From NCBI GenBank assembly GCA_013368325.1, contig JAACJK010000002.1:1116001-1180000 (forward strand): a DNA stretch of 64,000 nt, read 5' to 3'. The notes under the pieces are model-generated. The model was given only the letters and a program-made list of their open reading frames with translations, did no database searches and had not been told where the DNA came from. Made by a program: the position numbers and the translations under genes. This document shows, one piece after another, positions 57,707 through 64,000 of this stretch (the stretch's first letter is position 1; the number at the start of each line of letters is the position of its first letter). This stretch comes from Ephemerocybe angulata. Its lineage: Eukaryota; Basidiomycota; Agaricomycetes; Agaricales; Psathyrellaceae.

Positions 57707-60315
57707 TCATTGCGAGTTTTCCAGTCGGGGACGCTTTGGATGAGGCCACCTTGCGTTGGAGGTTGAGGAGCTCCTTTTGCGCGAGCCACTGGTGCCTGTG
57801 CTAGAACTTGTGTAGGAGCTTGTCGAAGAGGTCTCGGACCCGGGCGTATGAAGCCGGGGCTGCAACACCTGTCGGGGGGCATCACCACCTGGTTGGCTCA
57901 GTGCCATAAGCGCATCATCAAAAAGGGAGATGACAGATGCGTAGTGGGCATCCAATCCACTGTGCAGGTCTTGGAAGGGCTTGTGTCGTTCCTTGGGACC
58001 TTGCGTGTGGTGAATGTCGATTTTAGTTTCGACTATGGGGGCAAGAAACTTGCGAAAGCGGTCGCATAATTCAACGCACGGTAAGCTCCAGAATGGTGGC
58101 ATGCGTCTGGTGTCGAGTTCCTTTGCATTGAGGAAGAGTGATTTGCAACAATCGGCCCCCAAGACGTCCTCCCATTGTGCTAGAGTGGCCATTCCGGTAA
58201 AGGCTTCAGGAACAGGGAGATCGACACCTTTGAACCCATATAGCAAGTGGCATAGGACATAGAAAAAGGACTCGATATCGTCCAGATAGTCACGAGGCAT
58301 ATTAGCACTTGCTGCTAACTCATCTGAGTGTCGCAAGACGGAGACAGATTGATACAAATGTGTTCCCTATATATACCAAAAGTTTACTTCCTAGAAGTTC
58401 ATCAGGAGGGTGCTTCACGTACCACTCGGTAGTCTGTTAACATCCCAGCCGTCGGTCCGCTCACCGCCATGGCCATATCGAGATCAATTAAGACACCTCG
58501 TGGTCCATCGTTGACGTCGACTTCCCCGAAGAGAATATTGTCCATTGAGACATCTCGGTGCATGATACCGGCTTTCAAAAGGTTCCAGTGACCTGAGATG
58601 AACGAATGAGTAACATATATGAACCAGGTGACAATTTACGCACCTTGAATCGCATCACGAAGGGCCGCGATTGCCTGCCCCTGTGAAGTAAATTGGTCCA
58701 ACGAGGATCCGTAGCAAGCCATCGTCACCCGTGACATAGTGCGGTTATGAAATTCGTTTGACTCGAAGTTGAAGCCCTCCGGGCGGAGTCTTTTGGTTTG
58801 TTCGCGGTCGTCCTCGTACGCGAACATCTGAGTGACACCCCGAACGCCCTTCGCACGTTCCAGAAATGTGTACTCGGGCACCTGCTCGTCGATGCGCCAG
58901 GCATCCTTGAGAATAATGCACTTTCCAGTCTTATCCCTCGCGCGCCAGCAGACAGTCCCACGACTTCGCACAACTCGGCATACAAGGTGAGGTTCATCCA
59001 TCCTCAGATGGTATTTGACACGTTTTCTGGATTCGTTGATAGTGGTGATGGTGCCAGCGGTTTTGACGCCGTCCTTGATCGTCCACTGCACGGTCGAATC
59101 GAGCCCGAGAATCGCTTCGTGCGGGGACGAGAGTCCGAGGACGAGTCGGACAAACGTGCACGGATCGTCGTGAATATTCACGGCGGTGGTTTTGTACGCC
59201 CCACTGCGATCACAATGGAGAAGGCGAACTCGGGTCTCCGTGAGCAACAGTGAGCGGCAAAACAGTCGGTTTAGTTGATGGAAGAAGATCTGTCTGAGTG
59301 TGAATGGGATTCAGTATTTCAATGACGAGTAGACAAAGTTAACCGCTCACCTGTTGTATACGGCCAGCCGGTCGGCCGCAGCCTCGTTTGCGTCTGCGTC
59401 GCGCTTGACCTCGAAAACGGTCGCCACGTTGCTGAATCCGACCGCATTGGGAATGCGCTTCCCTCCGTTAGGAACCCAAGGTTCAGCAAATGAAGGTCCG
59501 GTCGCCCTGACGGATATGCTGGGCCTCGAAGTCTGTGTTGGCTCTTCACAATGAGCAAACGTCGTGTGGCTGGTGTCGACGACCTCCCTAGTCCCCTTCA
59601 CGTTCCCCAGACCATCGATGATCATCTTGATGACCTTCGTAAACCAAACACGAAGCTTAGTTTCGTCCCGAGGAACGGGAGGTACGCCGGTCCAAGACTT
59701 GGTATTGTAGTCGTACAGAGACGACGCCGTGAGGAAGTTCTTGATCCTCCGGTCAGAAGCTGTTCCTTTGTAGAGGTCCTGGAGGCAAGAGCCGTCGACA
59801 GTCAAGATCTCGCCAAGGTCGGCTACCGCAGATTTCTTTTGGGCTTCGAGATAGGCTTCGTAATACTCGTTGTCGCCCTCTTGGTCTTTGGCATGTGAGT
59901 CGGGTGAGGAGATGGAATCCCGGGTAGAAGAGGAACGGAACGAGATCCCATCGACGACGTCTGACGCGTTCGTATTCCCCACCTCAGGAATGGGAGTTGC
60001 GACTTTAAGAGGTATCGGAGAGTCGCCTCGAGCAAGATTCGTATGAACCGCCGGGTGAGAATTTTGTCTCTGGCGAGGGCGCGAACTAGCCGGCATGCGA
60101 GCCTTTCTAGCTGGTCGCGAGCGTGGTTGAACCTTCCTGGACATTTGGGAAGGATTGGCTATTTTTTTTGAGCCACGGGGCTTCAGGGTCACGTTGGAAT
60201 CCTTGTTTTGGAGGGATTTCGTCGGTGCGGCTGTTGGTTGGCGTTGCGCGTCAGACCGCGTTTGAGAACGCGTCTGAATGCAAGAAACAGTGATTTTGGA
60301 GGTGGAGACAGGCAT
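57707..60315 (-). CDS. FunK1-type fungal protein kinase F8 (paralogue of F2)
   Basis: Exons 60315-59351, 59293-58644, 58592-58423 and 58366-57707 encode 814 residues. N-terminus with IQTRSQTRSDAQ, then a basic Pro/Ser-rich tail. The core has QLNRLFCRSLLLTE, VRLLHCDRSGAYKTTAVN (shared almost exactly with F2), ATP-binding Lys451 (IILKDAWR), HRD at 550-552 (HRDVSMDNIL) and LIDLDMAMAV. The C-lobe has YLDDIESFFYVLCHLLYGFKGVD. The tail is Ser/Thr-rich and ends WPHPKRPRLENSQ, a likely nuclear localisation signal. The promoter carries the module at 60407-60437. Confidence 0.93.
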
Positions 60316-60665
60316 GGTCCACAGTTTTAGGCAGATAGCTGTTATGGTTGAAGGAAAGAGCTGGTATTCGCGTTCAATCTCCAAAGGGCTTGTGATGGTT
60401 GGGAGCAAGCCGCGATTGGCCCGACCTCAATTTGGGACCGTAGGCCCCGTGTGAACTATTTCGGCAACACATTGTTCTCCTGGGCATGCTTACAGTTAAG
60501 TACACTGAGTACTGCACGTGTATGGTTCGAGTTCAATTGTGCATCAACCTTTTGAAGAGCATAATATGTAGTTCAGAAGCTTTTCTTCCGGCAGGGCAAG
60601 GGCAAAAACTCGTAAAGCCGCGGTCGAATACGTGCATGTCATCGGAACTCTTTTGTGATTCTCAT
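60316..60665. other. Intergenic region between F8 and the MYND gene
   Basis: About 350 bp. The right part shares sequence with 63500-63557 downstream of the second MYND copy (gcatgtcatcggaactcttt), so it belongs to the MYND duplication. The left part is the F8 promoter. Confidence 0.55.
60407..60437 (-). promoter_or_regulatory. FunK1 promoter module upstream of F8
   Basis: Read toward F8: TCCCAAATTG, a short spacer, then GGGCCAATCGCGGCTTG. The second half is identical upstream of F2 for 14 bases, and both halves are similar between F5 and F6. It ends about 92 bp before the start codon, almost the same distance as in F2. Confidence 0.55.
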
Positions 60666-62870
60666 TTAAAACAAGTGGTCAATGTCCAAGGCTTCCGGCC
60701 TCAGTAATGGAGTGCGCTTGATCATCCGAATGGCCTCCAGTTCTACACGTACAAGCATTGAAGCAAAGTTAGTAAGACGACTCTTAGACGACTCGCCCCT
60801 CGTTGCAACTCACCTCCGCGCCTCGGGATAGAATATGCGACCTTCCACTCCCCATTGTCAAGACACTGAAGTAGCATAAGTGTGGAGAGTGCTTCAACGC
60901 CGTATACCAAATTGAGCTCTACCAGCCGGTACTTCGTCCCCAGGTTCCCAGATCTGTAGTCATCAACCAGCGCAGTTATGCGAGGGTTTAGATACGAGGC
61001 TTCCTCCTCAAAGTTGCCGTGCTTCGTACGTATCCACCATCTTGGCTCATGCTGCAGGCTCACGGGGCTGACTCTATTGGTTGGGTGGAAGAGGATGTGG
61101 GAACAATCGATAACCGAGACGATCTCGTGGGGTGCGTGGTCTGGGAAGGTTTCCTGTCCCATGATCGCTCCCTTGAGTTTGGTGAAAACATTGTTGCAGG
61201 CCGCCTCGACCCAGGAAGCTTGGAGCTGTCGCGCTGTGAACCTGTACCGGGTATGTGCCACTCTTCGCTCTGTTATCCCAATCCTTCAGCCGTTAAACTT
61301 GGATGACATATATACTCAAACCACTTACGGTCGTTATGACGCTTTGCGTGTCGGCACTCTTCGCGGTGGAAGCGGTTCCAATCAACAGATTGGCAATGCT
61401 CTGAGCAGTATGAAACCGAAAGGCATTGAGAGCATCTCCGGGAGCGTTCAATTCGTTCTTCAATATCATCGCACTAAATTCAGGCATCAGTATCTTGCCT
61501 CGTATTATCGACGTCCAGCTTACCGAAGCATTATCGCAGATCGCTGTACCAGGCGCCATGCCCATGTACACGTCCTCGCATTCCTGGGCCGCAACCCAGA
61601 ATTTTCTCCATACGCCCTGGAGATCTTTATTTTGGATCTGGGGGAAATTTCCGAGTTTCCAGGACCGATAGGCACCAGACCGCATGAAGGCGACAAGTAG
61701 TTGAGGGAAGAACATGTGTGCAAGTACGTGGTTGAGAAACCCATGAATGTACACCAAGATCCTCTGGTGCAATTCGGTGCAGTTCTGGGCTGGTATGGTA
61801 GCTGAGAGTCGCCCGAGAGTGAGAATAGCATGTCTCTCCACGGCCTCAGACAAGTGATGGATGTATCGGCCCCTGCTATCCAATAACAAGTTGACGGCGT
61901 TTGTGAAGATCATAAAGAATGGCTTTGACCAGAGCCCACCCGGGTCAGCCCTCTCGACTGATTCCGAAAGTACATCGAGAGCATTGAAAATCATGGACAT
62001 GTGGTGGGCCGAGGCGAAGGCTTCGAGTATGGTGGCATTCTCAAGGCGTGTCAGTCGGATAATGATGTTGAGGGTTTGGTCGACATAATCGACCACGGTG
62101 GATTGAGGTGCGGTACGAACAAAGTGATGGGCCCGATTTATCCTGCCGATGAGAGACGACGCCAGCTTCTCCGAAACTCCGTCGTGTAAGATCTGATGGA
62201 ACAGGGCATCCCTGCTTTCCTCTTCTTCGAGACACGATGTGAGAAGTGGTATATTGCCTTTAAGGTCTGCGCCAATGCTCGTCGTTGTGTCGCCGTTGAC
62301 CATCCACAGTCGTAGAACCAGTTTCAAGAATCGAGGAGACGAGATGAAAGCCTTAAGAACTGCTGTGTCCGCAAGAATGATGTTTAGCAGGACATTGGAA
62401 TAATAGTTATGAAGCTGCCCCCTTTCGTTGTCCCAAAAAGGATCCATGTTGGTCGGAAATACCAGGAAGTTCATCCAGCTGCAGAGTGCTTCGACGCTCT
62501 CAACCAGGAGGGGAGTTGCGACCTTCTTGATATCGGCATTACTGTGAGTCGACTGTAGTATATGATTTAGCATCTTGAGGCCTTTAACCGCTAGGTCAAT
62601 CGCCAGCCTTGATTTCGCAGGGTCCCGACCTCCGGACTCTGGGCTCGGGATGTAATCGAAACTCAGGAACTTCATAACCACTGGCACCGTCTCTGGTGTA
62701 CATTCACCCTTCATGAGGGCATTCTGAAGTGCGTTCAGCGCAGGGAGAGACCCAGCGGATGCTCTTGACAGCAGCTAATGCTCCTTGGATCAGCGATGTG
62801 GTGAGCCAGGAAAAGGAATGCAATCGCACACCTCGCTGGTAATCGCCTCACTGCGACGATTTCTAGACAT
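60666..62870 (-). CDS. MYND zinc-finger protein
   Basis: Exons 62870-62832, 62774-61524, 61473-61329, 61269-60814 and 60742-60666 encode 655 residues. The first 425 residues are helical and armadillo-like in composition. The zinc finger is assembled only after splicing: Cys426, Cys431, Cys444, Cys447, Cys453, Cys457, His466 and Cys470, with CSQCLSVSYCSEHCQSVDW in the centre. The intron 61523-61474 separates the first two ligands. Left unspliced, the frame hides the finger, because the intron region reads open. The C-terminal region (VDDYRSGNLGTKYRLVELNL) is typical of large agaricomycete MYND families. MYND fingers bind proline-rich partner peptides. The role of this family is unknown. A tandem relative lies at 63558-64000. 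Confidence 0.9.
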
Positions 62871-63557
62871 CCTTCAACAGATATACTGTTCTTCAGTGGA
62901 ATCCAACGTATGGGGGATCCGATCGAAATGCGCAGAGTTCGCGCTAGAGATGCAAGTGGTGGTTCAGGACAGGAGACCGTCCTGGTCGGGTTCCCACACT
63001 CCCCTTAGCCAAGCACGTCGACACAGCCACTCAAGTCTGAGGACCTCAAGGTCTCAAGTCATTTGGCGGCACCGGTTGGGGGTAAAAAGGCCAAAATTCA
63101 AGCTCTTCGACCTTTACGAGTCGACACAGTAATGGAAGGGACTCAAAGGCGACGTAGACACCGCATATACGCAACTGTTGTGTAACTGAACAACTGAAGG
63201 GCCGAAGAGCGCTCGAAACAGCGTCTTCTCTTTGTCCTATCACGACGGTCAGTAGGACCAGTAACGGGATGAAGGTGATATGTAGATATCATTCTCTGAA
63301 TTTAGTCTGTGCTATTGAGGAAACTGCATTCTGACGGTAGACCTCCTCACGGGCTCAGTCTTCGGGCGCGTCCTACAAAGGGGAAGTTGTAGATTAGCGA
63401 ATGCCATCTCACAGCAAATTTCAGAGGAAGCACGAAAACATATCGGTATATGCAAGTTACTGCCTCAAACGTCAGAGTCACGTAACAGTCACGGAAGACT
63501 CGAAAAGCCGGGGTCGGATAAGTGCATGTCATCGGAACTCTTTTGCATTCTCATAAT
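62871..63557. other. Intergenic region between MYND paralogues
   Basis: About 690 bp: promoter of the first MYND gene and 3' flank of the second. The last 60 bp are duplicated at 60600-60680. No other feature was noticed. Confidence 0.55.
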
Positions 63558-64000
63558 TCATTTAAACAAGTGGTCAATGTTCAACCGTAATGCGTGCCCC
63601 ATCCAAGCGGCGGCCTCCAGTTCTACTCGGACGATTTTTAAAGTTGGAAGCAATGGGCATGAGGAGTCAGTACGACGACTCGCCCCTCGTTGCAATGAGT
63701 GGTGCTCACCTCCGCGTCTCGAGATAGAATATACGACCTTGAACTCCCCGCCGTCCAGACGCTTGAGTAGCATGAGTGTGGAGAGTGCTTCAACGCCGTA
63801 TATCAAATCGAGCTCCACCAATCGATACTTCGCCCCTAGGTTCCCAGATCTGTAAGCATCAACTAGCGCAGTCATGCGAGGGCTTAAATACGATGCTTCT
63901 TCCTCAAAACTGGCGGACTTTGTACGTATCCACCATCTTGGATTATGTCGCAGGCTAATGGGCAATATATTGAGGCCGGGGGAGAAGAGGATGGCGGTGT
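63558..64000 (-). CDS. MYND-family paralogue, 3' end only (runs off window)
   Basis: Two exons are visible: 64000-63710 (continuing beyond the window) and 63622-63558. They align with the last two exons of the MYND gene at 60666-62870, offset by about 2.89 kb. Shared residues include RWWIRTK, FEEEASYL, YRSGNLG and YGVEALSTLMLL. The splice restores GELEA in place of a misleading open frame through the intron. The last exon diverges (AAAWMGHALRLN) before the common end IDHLF. Whether a zinc finger is present cannot be seen. Confidence 0.85.
   Translation of the reverse strand, partial: TAILFSPGLNILPISLRHNPRWWIRTKSASFEEEASYLSPRMTALVDAYRSGNLGAKYRLVELDLIYGVEALSTLMLLKRLDGGEFKVVYSISRRGGEHHSLQRGASRRTDSSCPLLPTLKIVRVELEAAAWMGHALRLNIDHLFK

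Noticed and set aside
1..64000. tRNA and rRNA genes
   Set aside because: No convincing A-box/B-box pair or rRNA core was found by eye. A dedicated tRNA scan could still find one.

Overview
The window is nuclear DNA from a filamentous fungus, almost certainly an Agaricomycete (Basidiomycota). The evidence is many 50-60 nt GT-AG introns with CTNAC-type branch sites, a cluster of FunK1-type fungal protein kinases (a family expanded in mushrooms and wood-decay fungi), a basidiomycete-style Zn2Cys6 regulator and MYND-finger genes. The species cannot be named from the sequence. No transposase, reverse transcriptase, rRNA, tRNA or CRISPR was recognised.

Positions 1 to about 20,215 hold a tandem array of an 8.49 kb unit: copies at 1-8498 and 8499-16988, then a partial copy from 16989. 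The array probably continues left of the window. Each unit carries a type I phosphomannose isomerase (PMI) gene on the minus strand, a small intron-rich unit with a TATA box on the plus strand at the PMI 3' end, a run of about 190 bp intron-like modules and about 3.5 kb with no recognisable gene. Copies 1 and 2 differ only by single-base indels that I can see. The right-hand copy has a different, diverged PMI 5' end and promoter. All copies share a disrupted PMI 3' end.

Positions 20,200 to 28,100 hold FunK1 kinases F1 (+) and F2 (-). F1 has an intact reading frame but lacks the ATP-binding Lys and the catalytic Asp. Positions 30,000 to 36,700 hold housekeeping-type genes: RNA polymerase III subunit RPC8/Rpc25, a TPR-J-domain cochaperone, and a highly charged protein with two hydrophobic segments. 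A 93 bp minisatellite lies between the first two.

Positions 37,200 to 49,550 hold four more FunK1 genes: F3 (+), F4 (+), F5 (-) and F6 (+). F5 and F6 are divergent and share a 257 bp promoter. F4 and F6 are recent duplicates. Positions 51,186 to 54,837 hold a 15-exon Zn2Cys6 transcription factor with two microexons (10 and 12 nt). Positions 56,387 to 60,315 hold a deleted FunK1 pseudogene (F7, related to F1) and an intact FunK1 (F8, related to F2). The right edge holds a MYND zinc-finger gene and the 3' end of a tandem paralogue.

Exon models were built by hand and checked for splice sites, phase and total length divisible by three. Family assignments are by motif recognition, not database search.
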